A stretch of DNA of 64,000 bases from assembly GCA_019247715.1 (NCBI GenBank), contig JAFBAO010000065.1, positions 1 through 64,000 on the forward strand, given 5' to 3'. How positions within the stretch are numbered: position 1 is the first letter of the stretch; each line of letters begins with the position of its first letter. The position numbers were made by a program, and so were the translations under genes. The stretch is from Caulobacteraceae bacterium (lineage in GTDB: Bacteria; Pseudomonadota; Alphaproteobacteria; Caulobacterales; Caulobacteraceae). A model generated the notes under the pieces. The model saw nothing but the letters and a program-made list of their open reading frames with translations, was not told the origin of the DNA and did not search any database. Positions 43,576 to 52,914 of the stretch are shown here, piece by piece.

Positions 43576-44463
43576 TCAAGCCAGTCCGATGTCGCGGGCG
43601 TATCGCTCCAGCGCCGCGAGGCCTTCTTCGCCCACCTCGCCGACCTTCGTGCCCGGCCAGGGAGTGACGACCACGCGATGCACGCCCTGGCGCGCCATCT
43701 CCTCCATGGCTTCCAGCGAGACCGGTCCGCTGAGCGTGATGGCCGAGAACTGGAACGGATCGCCCGCGCGGCCTTCGGCTTTCAACCGTTCACGGATCGC
43801 CGGGATGTTGGCGGGACTGCCGTACCAGCCGTCGCCGAGCGCGGCTGCGCGGCGCTCGGCGGCGGGTCCAAAGCCGCCGACGTGGATCGGAAGGCGAGGA
43901 CGCTGGACCGGCTTGGGCTCGAAACCGATGGGCGGGAAGTCGAAGAACTCGCCATGGAACTCGGGCGTGTCCTGCCCGAAAAGGGCGCGCAGACACCGGA
44001 TCAGTTCGTCCATGCGCCGGCCGCGCGTCGTCCACTCGTTCTCCGTGAAGCTGTATTCGTCCGCAGTCCAGCCGAGGCCCACCCCCAGGTCGAGGCGGCC
44101 GTTCGAGAGGAGGTCGAGCGAGGCTATGGTCCGGCCCACGAGCACGGGATTGCGCAAGGCGAGCAAGTAGATGCCGATGCCGAGCCGCACCCGTTTGGTG
44201 GCCGCGGAGATATGCGAAAGCACCACCATGGGGTCGAGGAACGGCGATTCCGGTCGGAACGGCGCCAGGTCGGCGGAGCCTTTTTCCCCCGCGGCCACGA
44301 CACTCGGATAGATGCGCCACCAGTCGGCCTTCTGCGGCAGAGCGACATGCTCCCCCGACCAGACGGACTCGAAGCCCAGATCCTCGGCCAGGCGGGCGAA
44401 CCGCACCACGAGCTCGGGCTTGGCCCAGACGATGTTCAGGCCGACTTTGACCGGCGGGCTCAT
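43576..44463 (-). CDS. LLM-class flavin/F420-dependent oxidoreductase
   Basis: A 295-residue luciferase-like TIM-barrel enzyme. It has GLNIVWAKPELVVRFA at the N-terminus and the signature TIASLDLLSNGRLDLGVGLGW near residue 105. The family includes F420- and FMN-dependent dehydrogenases and monooxygenases, some of which insert oxygen beside ring ketones. Its position between a P450 and two SDRs fits a step after ketone formation. The cofactor is not decidable by eye. Confidence 0.85.
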   Translation of the reverse strand: MSPPVKVGLNIVWAKPELVVRFARLAEDLGFESVWSGEHVALPQKADWWRIYPSVVAAGEKGSADLAPFRPESPFLDPMVVLSHISAATKRVRLGIGIYLLALRNPVLVGRTIASLDLLSNGRLDLGVGLGWTADEYSFTENEWTTRGRRMDELIRCLRALFGQDTPEFHGEFFDFPPIGFEPKPVQRPRLPIHVGGFGPAAERRAAALGDGWYGSPANIPAIRERLKAEGRAGDPFQFSAITLSGPVSLEAMEEMARQGVHRVVVTPWPGTKVGEVGEEGLAALERYARDIGLA

Positions 44464-44473
44464 CCGGGGGCTC

Positions 44474-45742
44474 CTACCGCTGCGCCGCGTGCGCTTTGTC
44501 GGCGTCCCAGACGAGCGGCAGGCGAGGGACGGCCATGAGGCCAGGATGGGCGGTGAGATCCGCGCCGGGCTTCATCTGGAACGAGGGGATGCGGCGCAGG
44601 AACTCTCCGAGCGCGAGCCGAAGCTCCCGCCGCGCCAGGTGCGATCCGAGACAACGGTGCGGTCCGCCGGCCAGAGTGAAGTGGCGGTTGCTCGAGCGGT
44701 CCAGGCGGAACTCGCGCGGAGATTCGAACTCCGAAGGATCGAAGTTGCCCGTGGCGTTGTAGCACATGATGTGGTCGCCGCGCTTGACCTTCACGCCATG
44801 CACCTCGTGATCCTTCTTCACGAGGCGGGTTGAGTTCACCAGAGGCTGGACACGCAGGAACTCTTCGATCGCGTCCGGGATGAGCTCGGGGCTCGTTCGC
44901 AGCCGGTCCTGCAGCCCCGGATCCAGCGCAAGTCTTCGAAACATCAGGGCGGTGGTCGCCGCGACGGTATCGAGACCGCCCAGCCAGAGGAACGAGACCG
45001 TCCCGATGATCTCGTCTTCGGTGAGCGGCCGCCCATCCACCTGACCGTGAACGATGTGGCTGGTCAGATTGTCGGCTGGCGCGCGCCGCATCTCCTCGAT
45101 GAAGCTTCGCAGATACCGGATCGCCGAGCCGATGCCCCATTTCATGCGCTCGACATCGCCATAGGCATGCAGGATCGCGTATTCCCAGGCGAGAAATTCT
45201 TCTAGCCGTTCGGGCGGAAAACCCATCAGATCCATGAAGACCCGAACCGGGTAGATGCGGCCGTAGTCATAAGCCACGTCGCACGCGCCGCCCGTCGCGA
45301 ACTGGTCGATCAGGCCGTTGATCGTCGCCTTGATCTTCGGCTCCAGCTCCGTGATCGCCTTGGGCGAAAACCAGGGGTTCAGCAGGATCCGGTACTTCCC
45401 ATGTTCCGGGGGGTCGACCGCGAGCGGGATCATGCGGAATGTCTCGCCCACCAGCCGCTGGAAGCCGGCGGCGTCTGCGGTCGAGTAAAGCTCGTCGTTC
45501 TGATAGACTTCGCGAATGTCTTCGTAGTGGGTGACCACCCAGGCGCCGTCATAGAGCGACGGCACGAACTCGGGCGTGAAGAAGATCCTGGGGTAGGTCT
45601 CGAAGACTTCAAGCGACGGCGAATAGGGATCCGAAAGCTTGTTGGGGACCAGGAACCCGCTCACCTCGCGGACGAGGTGGAGCGGCACGTGCGAAGGCAG
45701 TTCGCTTCCGCTCTTAAGCTTGATCGTCGTGCCGGAGCTCAC
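44474..45742 (-). CDS. Cytochrome P450 (CYP101-like)
   Basis: A 422-residue soluble P450. It has the I-helix WLGGLDTVAATTALMFRR, the ExxR helix EEFLRVQ, and the heme cysteine in AGGPHRCLGSHLARRELR. The GGLDTV segment and PxLPLVWD tail are like P450cam, which hydroxylates a bicyclic terpenoid. First gene of the five-gene operon; operator C lies 114 bases upstream. No ferredoxin or ferredoxin reductase is present in the window, so the redox partners must be elsewhere. Confidence 0.9.
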   Translation of the reverse strand: MSSGTTIKLKSGSELPSHVPLHLVREVSGFLVPNKLSDPYSPSLEVFETYPRIFFTPEFVPSLYDGAWVVTHYEDIREVYQNDELYSTADAAGFQRLVGETFRMIPLAVDPPEHGKYRILLNPWFSPKAITELEPKIKATINGLIDQFATGGACDVAYDYGRIYPVRVFMDLMGFPPERLEEFLAWEYAILHAYGDVERMKWGIGSAIRYLRSFIEEMRRAPADNLTSHIVHGQVDGRPLTEDEIIGTVSFLWLGGLDTVAATTALMFRRLALDPGLQDRLRTSPELIPDAIEEFLRVQPLVNSTRLVKKDHEVHGVKVKRGDHIMCYNATGNFDPSEFESPREFRLDRSSNRHFTLAGGPHRCLGSHLARRELRLALGEFLRRIPSFQMKPGADLTAHPGLMAVPRLPLVWDADKAHAAQR

Positions 45743-45855
45743 GGGGCGCGCCTCTCCTCCGCCATTGTCATGGCCGGCGTCCGCTCCGGTCCGAACCGTG
45801 CCGCCGAAGCCTTGTTGCGGAGAAGCATCCCCAATCGGCGGCTTTCGTCAAGACA

Positions 45856-45874
45856 TATATAACTAGGTGATCGA
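45856..45874 (-). promoter_or_regulatory. Recurrent island operator, site C
   Basis: TATATAACTAGGTGATCGA, with the same strong half as sites A and D. It lies between the frameshifted SnoaL-like gene and the P450 operon start at 45742, and is followed on the coding strand by TTGACG. Confidence 0.7.
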
Positions 45875-45899
45875 TCCGGTCCGCGGCGGAATCTGAGAT

Positions 45900-46360
45900 C
45901 TAGCTCCGGCGTCCGCGACGCCTCGCCTCGAAGCCGGGCTTGAGTGCGGGAAACAAGGTGGCGTCCGCCACCCAGTCCACGCGCACGCGGCGATGTTGGA
46001 TCCGCCAGCCCTCGGCGGTCTTCTGGAGCCGATCCAGATAGTGGCGGCGTGGTCGGGACCGATTTCGGTGTAGACGATGAAATAGGTGCGCGCCTCGGCT
46101 TGGTCCGCCTCCTGCAACTCGACGTGCGAAGTCGTCAGGTGATGGCGAACGAGCGTGGGGGCGGGGCCGTCGCGCCGCGAGCCGCCGGCAAGGCCCCTTG
46201 CGATTTCTTCGCGCCCGCGCAGGACCGCCGTGGGCGTCTCGAGGACGCCTGCCGGCGTGAAGGTGGCGGCGAGGGCCTCGAGCCGCATGCGATCCCCGGC
46301 GACGTTGTACGCCGCCAGCAGGGTCCGGATCTCGGACAGCGCCTGAGCGTCCTGTCTCAT
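45900..46360 (-). pseudogene. SnoaL-like protein, frameshifted
   Basis: The N-terminal 110 residues are a SnoaL/NTF2-fold protein (IRTLLAAYNVAGDRMRLEALA and ARTYFIVYTEIGPDHA). After GPDHA the frame turns to Arg/Pro-rich noise, while the next frame gives HYLDRLQKTAEGWRIQHRRV, then VDWVADATLF and a stop at 45900. A one-base deletion near 46040-46050 explains this and would restore a normal protein of about 153 residues. It follows the MaoC-like dehydratase by 43 bases, sharing its operon. Function is unknown; isomerase or dehydratase roles are known in the family. Confidence 0.75.
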
Positions 46361-46403
46361 GGGCTTCCCAGTCGGCTTGGCCGTCGATGCATGGGACGCC
46401 TCG

Positions 46404-47705
46404 CTACCGGCTCCCGCCCGCCAGCTCCCAGTGGCGCGCCATCATCTGGGCGGTGCGTTGCTGCAATTCGCGGGGCGGCGGCGGATGAAGCGGCAGGCCC
46501 GCCGTCCGCGAAGGCAGGGCGATGGAGGCCGTGGCCTTCACCGTCACCTCGCCCCGCTGGTTGGTGAACTGCGCCGACACGTCCACCAGGCGCAGGCCGT
46601 CTTCCTCGCGCTTGCCGACGATCTGGCCGGTTATGAGCTGGGTGTCGCCCATGTAGCTGAACTTGCGGATCTCGTCATGGACGTGGGTGACGATCCCGTC
46701 GTCGCCGCACCAGTCGGTGAGGTAGTGGTAGAAATAGTTCTCCCGCATCACCGCATAGTCGTAGGCCATGGGATTGCCGATCGCCTGGGCCCACCGGTCG
46801 TCCCAATGGAGCCGCTGCGCGACGTCGGGCACGCCGTTCTGGTTCTTGACGTAGAAGGGCGCGATCCGCTTGCGGTTCTTGTAGGCGAGGCGCCCCACGG
46901 TGGGGGCATAGGGCACGAAGCCATAGCCGCCGGCGTGGAAACAGATCACGTCCGTGACGGTCAGCGGGCCCTTGGCCATGGTTCCAAGCCCGTCTCCGAC
47001 TTTGACGTCCTCCCAATAGCGCTTCTGCGGGCCCTGAACCTTCTCCGCTTCGTAGATGCGGTCGATCTCGGCGATGTCGGCGTCGGTGTAGGTAGCCGGC
47101 TTGATGTCGAGGTACTTCCGCTTCTTGGCGGCGGTCTTGCGTTCCGTCAGCACCCGCAAGACCCGGTACACGCCCACGACCTCGCCGCGTTGGTTGACCT
47201 TGACGTTGCGGCTCACCTGGATGACCGAGCGGCCGGCGAACTCGGAGGGCTTCACCTCCAGTGTCTCCTCGCCGCCGTAGCTGAAGAGTGTGTCGCCGGG
47301 GAAGATCGGCCGGTGCCAGTCCCAGGTCGAGCCGGAGACGAAGACGTGGATCCCACGAAACAGGCTCTTGGTGCGGGCCTTGAGCTCGGGATCGACCGGA
47401 TCGCCGAGCATCGGCGCGTTGATGACGCCGGCCATCATGCCGGGGGCGATCACCGAACCCCAGCGGGTGCGGCGGGCGTAGTCGGGATCGCAGTGCAGCG
47501 GATTGTCGTTGCCGCAGCCGTGGGCGAAGTTGCGGATGTTGTCGAGCGTCGCGGTCTGGATGTACTCGCGCGTCTTCGACGCGGTATCGACGCCGAGGAG
47601 CAACCTGGCGCGCTCGATGTCCTCGTCGGTTATCCTATAGCTGACCGCCTTTTCCCAATCGTCCTTGACGGTCTGCTCGACGGGCGTATCGGCGCTGGAC
47701 GTCAT
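46404..47705 (-). CDS. MaoC-like/FAS1-dehydratase double hot-dog protein
   Basis: A 433-residue double hot-dog hydratase. The N-terminal half carries the hydratase motif GNDNPLHCDPDYA followed by GSVIAPGMM, with catalytic Asp and His. The second half keeps the fold but not the motif, as in fused (R)-specific enoyl-CoA hydratases. It adds water to, or removes it from, an enoyl-CoA. It is the head of a two-gene operon with the SnoaL-like gene, 38 bases downstream of operator D. Confidence 0.85.
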   Translation of the reverse strand: MTSSADTPVEQTVKDDWEKAVSYRITDEDIERARLLLGVDTASKTREYIQTATLDNIRNFAHGCGNDNPLHCDPDYARRTRWGSVIAPGMMAGVINAPMLGDPVDPELKARTKSLFRGIHVFVSGSTWDWHRPIFPGDTLFSYGGEETLEVKPSEFAGRSVIQVSRNVKVNQRGEVVGVYRVLRVLTERKTAAKKRKYLDIKPATYTDADIAEIDRIYEAEKVQGPQKRYWEDVKVGDGLGTMAKGPLTVTDVICFHAGGYGFVPYAPTVGRLAYKNRKRIAPFYVKNQNGVPDVAQRLHWDDRWAQAIGNPMAYDYAVMRENYFYHYLTDWCGDDGIVTHVHDEIRKFSYMGDTQLITGQIVGKREEDGLRLVDVSAQFTNQRGEVTVKATASIALPSRTAGLPLHPPPPRELQQRTAQMMARHWELAGGSR

Positions 47706-47742
47706 GGAGGCCGCTCCCTCAATATGATCTCTGCGACTGACC

Positions 47743-47761
47743 TATATAACTAGGTGAGCGG
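47743..47761 (-). promoter_or_regulatory. Recurrent island operator, site D
   Basis: TATATAACTAGGTGAGCGG, 38 bases upstream of the MaoC-like gene. With site E it frames a 237-base divergent promoter region. Confidence 0.7.
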
Positions 47762-47900
47762 AAAAAAGCCCCAACCAGCCGGCCGTGTCCGCGCCCGCAG
47801 ATGGTCGAGGCGCTCAGGGCGGTTCAGGGGCCGCCGCCCCGACCCGCGAGTAAGCTTCGCTGCCTCCCAAAGGCGGCCATGCTCGTTGACGACCGTAACA

Positions 47901-47919
47901 TAACTCACCTAGTAATATA
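47901..47919 (+). promoter_or_regulatory. Recurrent island operator, site E
   Basis: TAACTCACCTAGTAATATA on the plus strand, reversing to TATATTACTAGGTGAGTTA. It ends 24 bases before the ATG of the CoA ligase at 47943. Confidence 0.65.
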
Positions 47920-47942
47920 AGTATGCTGTGTGTGTCGAGTGA

Positions 47943-49478
47943 ATGGGCCGTTTCATGAGGACATCCGTCCGCAGGCTTTCCGATGCGCTGAAGGTCCGGG
48001 CGCTTCGCCAGCCCGAGGACGTGGCGCACGACGACACGCGCCGGGCGCTGACCTTCGCCGAATGGGATCGCGAGGCGGACGAAATCGGGGGGGGGCTAGC
48101 GGGGGCGGGTCTGTCTGCGGGGGAGCGCGTTTGGCTGCCGATCAGCAACGCCAATGCGGTCGAGATGGCGATTGCGGTGATGGCCGTATTGCGGGCCGGC
48201 GGGATCGCCTGCCCGGTGAACACCCGCCTCGCGCTAGCCGAGATTCGAGACTACCATGAGTTGGTAGAGCCGCGGTTCTGCATTTCCAATGCGCCGGACC
48301 TGGTGTCGGCCTTGCCGTTCGACGCGACATGGACGGTCGGCGAAATGCCCAGGAACGCGAACCGGCTGCCGGATCAGGCCTCCCTGGATCCAAACGCCGA
48401 CGCCGAGATCCTGGCCACCTCGGGCACCACCGGGAAGACCAAGGGCGTCGTCGTTTCACACCCGGACCTGCTTTCGGGCGCAGACGGGCTTAGGCGGGAT
48501 CGAAACTCGGGAACCCTGCACGCTCTGCCGTTCACCAGTTCAGGCGGAAACCTGGGGACCATGACCGCGCCGATCCGCGGCGGGTCGACGACCTTCACCC
48601 AGCCCAAGTTCGATCCGAAAAGCTTTTGCGAACTGGTCGGCCAGAAGCGGCCCCAGACCATCTATCTGGTTCCCTCCATGCTGCGGCTGATCCTCGACCT
48701 GCCCGGGGTCGCCGACTACGACTTCAGCGCGGTGCGATATCTGCTGACCGGGACGGCGCCGCTGCCCCACGACAGCGTGGCGCGCGCGCTGGAGCTGTGG
48801 CCGCACCTGCGCATGCGCAACAGCTACGGGATGTCCGAAGGCGGCGTCGGCGTCTCGACCCGCGCCGACGAGGTGAGAAAGCCCGGTTGCGTAGGCAAGC
48901 TGCCGGCGCACATGCAGATCCGCGATGATCGCGGGCAGGTCATCACCTCGGCCGGCAAGGTCGGCGAGATCTACGGCAAGCAGGCGCATCCGCGCCGCTA
49001 TTGGCGCGACCCGGACGAGACGGCCCGCAGCTGGGTGGACGGCTGGACTAAGACCGGCGACCTTGGCTACGTGGACGACGACGGCGACCTTATTCTTTGC
49101 GGGCGCTCTAAAGAGGTGATCATCCGGGGCGGCTACAATATCACGCCTCTCGAGATCGAGACGGTTCTGCACGATCATCCGGCCGTGCAGGACGCCGCAG
49201 TCGTCGGCGTCCCCCACGAGGTGCTTGGCGAAGACATCGCCGCGGCTGTCGTCCTCCGACCCAGCCAAGAGGCGACCATCGAGGAACTTGCAGCCTGGTG
49301 CCGCGAAAGGCTTGCGGACAACAAGACGCCGCGTACGATCGTTTTGTACAAAACCTTTCCCTATAACGCCAATGGCAAGGTTCTTAAGCGGGAGCTGCGT
49401 CCAGAGCTCGAAGCGGCGGCGGTCCGGCGGCGCGTAACCGCCAGTCGCGAGCGGGAGCGCGGGAGCGGACGGGATTGA
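47943..49478 (+). CDS. AMP-forming acyl-CoA ligase
   Basis: A 511-residue ANL ligase. It has the P-loop ATSGTTGKTKGV at about residues 159-170, the acyl-site NSYGMSE, WTKTGDLGYVDDDG and the hinge GRSKEVIIRGGYNIT, then the catalytic lysine in NANGKVLKREL. The ATG at 47943 has no clear ribosome site; ATG 47955 is an alternative. Operator E lies 24 bases upstream. It probably activates the pathway's carboxylic acid. It differs from the ligase at 32627, so two acids may be activated. Confidence 0.88.
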   Translation: MGRFMRTSVRRLSDALKVRALRQPEDVAHDDTRRALTFAEWDREADEIGGGLAGAGLSAGERVWLPISNANAVEMAIAVMAVLRAGGIACPVNTRLALAEIRDYHELVEPRFCISNAPDLVSALPFDATWTVGEMPRNANRLPDQASLDPNADAEILATSGTTGKTKGVVVSHPDLLSGADGLRRDRNSGTLHALPFTSSGGNLGTMTAPIRGGSTTFTQPKFDPKSFCELVGQKRPQTIYLVPSMLRLILDLPGVADYDFSAVRYLLTGTAPLPHDSVARALELWPHLRMRNSYGMSEGGVGVSTRADEVRKPGCVGKLPAHMQIRDDRGQVITSAGKVGEIYGKQAHPRRYWRDPDETARSWVDGWTKTGDLGYVDDDGDLILCGRSKEVIIRGGYNITPLEIETVLHDHPAVQDAAVVGVPHEVLGEDIAAAVVLRPSQEATIEELAAWCRERLADNKTPRTIVLYKTFPYNANGKVLKRELRPELEAAAVRRRVTASRERERGSGRD

Positions 49479-49557
49479 TGCGAGTCAGGGCTCTACCAGC
49501 GGGTCATAATTCGTGCTAGTCGCGGCGAAACGGCGCATTGCTGAGCAACGGGGCTCG

Positions 49558-50373
49558 ATGACGACAAGAAGATCGGCAATCATCCGCAAGAAGGGGCCCG
49601 AAGAATTGGGCCCCAGGTCCACCATCCGCACTCCGAAGACAGCGGAAATAGTGGCCGCTAGCATCCGAAAGATGATCATCCGGGGCGAGGTGAAGGAGGG
49701 GGACTTCCTCCAGCCGGAGGCCCAGTTGATGCAGCATTTCGGCACCTCGCGGCCGACCATTCGCGAGGCCTTCCGGATCCTGGAGAACGAGCAGCTCATC
49801 AGCGTCTTCAGGGGTTCGCGAACCGGCGCCCTGGTGCACGCGCCCAGCGTATCCAGTGTGACCCGCTACGCCGGCTTCGCCTTGCAGGCGCAGGGAACGC
49901 TGCTTTCGGACATCTATCTCGCCCGGTTGGCGGTCGAGCCGTTCGCGGTGCGACTGCTGGCCGAAAGCAAGGCTGAGCTGCCGATGGCGGCGCTGAGGGC
50001 TGAGCTCGACGACGTCTACGGCCTGCAGGAACGGTACGGCGGCCGCGAAGAGTTCCGGGTCGCGATCTTCCATCTTCACCATTCAATCGTGAGCGCGGCG
50101 GGGAGCAATACGCTCACCCTGATTTCAGAGATGATCCGTGGCGTGGCCGCCCAGCACATGTCGAAGCTGGTGGTGCGCGACGACCTGGCTGATGCGGATC
50201 GCCTGCGGCGCTACCGGCTGTGGGGTCTGCGCTCGTTCAACAAGCTGTTCGACCTGCTCGAGGCGCGTGATGCGGACGGCGCAGAGGCGCACTGGCGGAC
50301 CCACATCCGCAATGCGAACCAGGAATGGCTGCTCGGCTACGGCGGGGCAAGCCTCGTAGACGTCCTCGACTAG
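49558..50373 (+). CDS. GntR-family regulator with FCD domain (FadR-like)
   Basis: A 271-residue regulator from ATG 49558 (GTG 49513 is possible). The winged helix-turn-helix lies at AQLMQHFGTSRPTIREAFRI (about residues 58-77) and an all-helical FCD ligand domain follows, with a metal-site-like HLHHSIVSAAG. FCD regulators sense acids or CoA esters. It sits 79 bases after the ligase without any copy of the island motif of its own, so it may be constitutive or autoregulated. Confidence 0.85.
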   Translation: MTTRRSAIIRKKGPEELGPRSTIRTPKTAEIVAASIRKMIIRGEVKEGDFLQPEAQLMQHFGTSRPTIREAFRILENEQLISVFRGSRTGALVHAPSVSSVTRYAGFALQAQGTLLSDIYLARLAVEPFAVRLLAESKAELPMAALRAELDDVYGLQERYGGREEFRVAIFHLHHSIVSAAGSNTLTLISEMIRGVAAQHMSKLVVRDDLADADRLRRYRLWGLRSFNKLFDLLEARDADGAEAHWRTHIRNANQEWLLGYGGASLVDVLD

Positions 50374-50479
50374 CTCGAGCCGCCCTTCCTTCGCAACTGG
50401 AGCCCCGCCATCGGCCGCGGTCGCGCGGAGGCTTCGCCCGGACCGACGGCGATCTGCCCTGGGCAGTCTGAAAACGACC

Positions 50480-50498
50480 TGATATGCCTAGTTATATA
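50480..50498 (+). promoter_or_regulatory. Recurrent island operator, site F
   Basis: TGATATGCCTAGTTATATA on the plus strand, reversing to TATATAACTAGGCATATCA. An ATG at 50484 falls inside this motif and is not the start of the downstream gene. It lies 36 bases before the true TTG start. Confidence 0.7.
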
Positions 50499-50534
50499 AG
50501 TGCGGGCTGGCGCGTACGGGGAGGAAGCGGCAAG

Positions 50535-51635
50535 TTGGACCTCCATTTTGGAGACGAGCTGAAGCAGCTCCAGGAGGAGGTCCGGCGCCTTCTGACCGAA
50601 AGGGTCAGCGCCAATCTGTTGCGCCGCCTGATCAGCGAGGATGAGGGCTACGATCCCGCCTTGTGGCGAACGGCCGCCGAACTGGGTCTTCTCGGCGCCG
50701 CCGTCCCGGAACAATACGGCGGGTCTGGCCTCGGCGAGCGAGCGGTCTGCGCGATCGCCGAGGAGATGGGCCGCGCCGTGGCGCCGCTCCCGTTCTTCTC
50801 GTCCATCTGTCTCGCGGCCGAAGCGATCAAGCTGGCGGGCGCGCCGGCGCAGAAGTCGGCCTGGCTTCCGAGGCTGGCTAGCGGCGAGGCGATCGGAACC
50901 TTCGCCTGGCAGGAGGGGCTCGGCCCGCCCGAGACCGACGTCGACGCCCGTTTCGAGAATGGCAGGATTTCGGGGGTGAAGTCGCCCGTGCCGGACGCGC
51001 TGCTGGCTGATGTTGCGGTGGTGGTGTGCGAGGGGCCGCGCTTGGCGCTCGCCGATCTGTCCAAGGGCGTGCGGCGCGAACCCCTGCGAGGCTTCGATCA
51101 GCTGCGAAGCCACGCCAAGCTGGTCTTCGAGAACACGCCGGCCGAGGCGATGGACGTCCCCGATCCCAAGGACGCCCTGCGCCGTCTCTACGACCGGGCC
51201 GCGATCTATGCGGCCTTCGAGCAGCTGGGGGCGGCCGAAAGCGCCATGTTCATGGCGCGCGACTACACCCTGCAGCGCTACACCTTCGGGCGCCAACTGG
51301 CCTCGTATCAGGCGGTCAAGCACAACCTCGCCAACATCCTCGTGATGGTCGAGCTCGCCCGCTCGAACGCGCTCTATGCGGCGGCGGCCCTCGAGGCGGA
51401 CGCTCCGGATCTGGGTGCGGCGGCGGCCACGGCGCGGCTCGCCGCCACCCGCGCCTACGAGACCGCCGCGCGCGAGAACCTCCAGTTGCACGGTGGAGTC
51501 GGCTTCACCTGGGAAGCCGACTGTCACTTCCACTATCGCCGCGCCCGGCTCCTGGCGCTGAGCCTGGGCTCGCCTGCGATCTGGGAGAACCGGCTGATCG
51601 AAGCCTTGACCAAGAAGAACGCGGCCGCGGCCTAG
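50535..51635 (+). CDS. Acyl-CoA dehydrogenase, short subunit
   Basis: A 366-residue acyl-CoA dehydrogenase. TTG 50535 is chosen as start because GGGGAGGAAG lies 8-10 bases before it; the upstream ATG 50484 would fall inside operator F and add a poor N-terminus. The C-terminal domain has RYTFGRQLASYQAVKHNLA and LQLHGGVGFTWEADCH. It is followed after 13 bases by a 406-residue partner. Like the pair at 3363/4325, the two probably form a heterotetramer for bulky acyl-CoA. Confidence 0.88.
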   Translation: MDLHFGDELKQLQEEVRRLLTERVSANLLRRLISEDEGYDPALWRTAAELGLLGAAVPEQYGGSGLGERAVCAIAEEMGRAVAPLPFFSSICLAAEAIKLAGAPAQKSAWLPRLASGEAIGTFAWQEGLGPPETDVDARFENGRISGVKSPVPDALLADVAVVVCEGPRLALADLSKGVRREPLRGFDQLRSHAKLVFENTPAEAMDVPDPKDALRRLYDRAAIYAAFEQLGAAESAMFMARDYTLQRYTFGRQLASYQAVKHNLANILVMVELARSNALYAAAALEADAPDLGAAAATARLAATRAYETAARENLQLHGGVGFTWEADCHFHYRRARLLALSLGSPAIWENRLIEALTKKNAAAA

Positions 51636-51648
51636 AGCGAGACCCGCC

Positions 51649-52869
51649 ATGCATCAGACCGCTCCCCCAGCCCGCATCGACGAAAGCGCCTTCCGTCGGG
51701 AGGTCCGGGCGTGGCTCGCCGACAACGCGGCGGAGTACCGGGAGGCCCGCGCTTGGCCTGAAGCCGAACTCGTCGCGCGTAGCCTGGCCTGGCAGAAACG
51801 CAAGGCTGAGGCGGGCTTCGGGTTGATCACCGAGCCGCCGGGGCTGGGAGGCCGTGACGGGACGGCGGCGATGGCGTCCATCTTCGCCGAGGAGGAGGCG
51901 CGCTACCACACACCCACCTTCACGGGGCTGGGCATCGCCTTCGGCATGGCGTTGCCGACCATCCGCAAGCACGGCGCGCCCGAGCAGTACCGCCGGTTCG
52001 CCGAGCCGACCATCAAGGGAGAGGCGGCGTGGTGCCAGCTCTTCTCCGAGCCGTCGGCCGGTTCGGATCTGGCCGGCCTGCGTACGCGCGCCGTGCGCGA
52101 TGGAGAGCGGTGGATCGTCAATGGTCAGAAGGTGTGGTCGAGCTGGGCCCATCACGCCCGTTTCGGGATCCTTCTCGCCCGCACCGATCCGACGGTGGTC
52201 AAGCACCAGGGCCTCACCTTCTTCGTGCTCGACATGCGCACGCCGGGGATCGAGGTGCGGCCGATCCGGCAGATCTCGGGAAAGTCGGACTTCAACGAAA
52301 CGTTCCTGACCGATGTGGTCATACCGGACGCCAACCGGATCGGGGCCGAGGGCGAGGGCTGGGCCTGCGCGATGACCGTGCTCATGAACGAGCGTCATGG
52401 CGCCAGCGAGCGGGCCAGCGTCAGTCACGACAGCGTCGAGAACCTGCTCCGCGCCGCTCTGGCGGCCGGCCGGCTGGACAGTTCGTCCGTCCGCTCGAAG
52501 CTGGCGCAGTGGTGGGTCGAAGAGCAGGGCCTCAAGAACTTCGGCCTTCGTATCCGCGCGGCGTTGGAGCGGGGAGAGACTCCGCCCCCGGCCGTGGCCA
52601 TGATGAAGCTCGTCTCCGCGACGAAGATGCAGCAGACCAACGCCTTTCTCATGGATCTGGGCGAATACGGAGGCCTGTTCTCGGAACCCGACCGGCCGGA
52701 GCAGGAGCAGGTCTTTTTTCAATACATATGGTCGTCGGCGATGATGATCGCCGGCGGGGCCGACGAGATTCTTCGAAACCAGCTGGCGGAGCGCGTGCTC
52801 GGGATGCCGAGCGAGCCGCGCATGGACAAGGTTCCGTTCAACGAGCTTCCGGGGATCAAGAGCTCATAG
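51649..52869 (+). CDS. Acyl-CoA dehydrogenase, long subunit
   Basis: A 406-residue acyl-CoA dehydrogenase with the full domain order. It has CQLFSEPSAGSDLAGLRTRA (flavin and substrate contact), KVWSSWAHHARFGILLARTD, and GGADEILRNQLAERVLGMP at the end. Second gene of the operon under operator F, 13 bases after the short subunit and 45 bases before the next gene. It forms an alpha,beta-unsaturated acyl-CoA and needs ETF, which is not in the window. Confidence 0.9.
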   Translation: MHQTAPPARIDESAFRREVRAWLADNAAEYREARAWPEAELVARSLAWQKRKAEAGFGLITEPPGLGGRDGTAAMASIFAEEEARYHTPTFTGLGIAFGMALPTIRKHGAPEQYRRFAEPTIKGEAAWCQLFSEPSAGSDLAGLRTRAVRDGERWIVNGQKVWSSWAHHARFGILLARTDPTVVKHQGLTFFVLDMRTPGIEVRPIRQISGKSDFNETFLTDVVIPDANRIGAEGEGWACAMTVLMNERHGASERASVSHDSVENLLRAALAAGRLDSSSVRSKLAQWWVEEQGLKNFGLRIRAALERGETPPPAVAMMKLVSATKMQQTNAFLMDLGEYGGLFSEPDRPEQEQVFFQYIWSSAMMIAGGADEILRNQLAERVLGMPSEPRMDKVPFNELPGIKSS

Positions 52870-52914
52870 AGCCCGTAACCGGGGTTGTTCCCTCTAACGA
52901 TCAGGGAGGCGGCT

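Noticed and set aside
52876..52892. GTAACCGGGGTTG as an operator-like palindrome before 52915
   Set aside because: It has AACC/GGTT but no AT-rich arms and lies within the operon between coupled genes.
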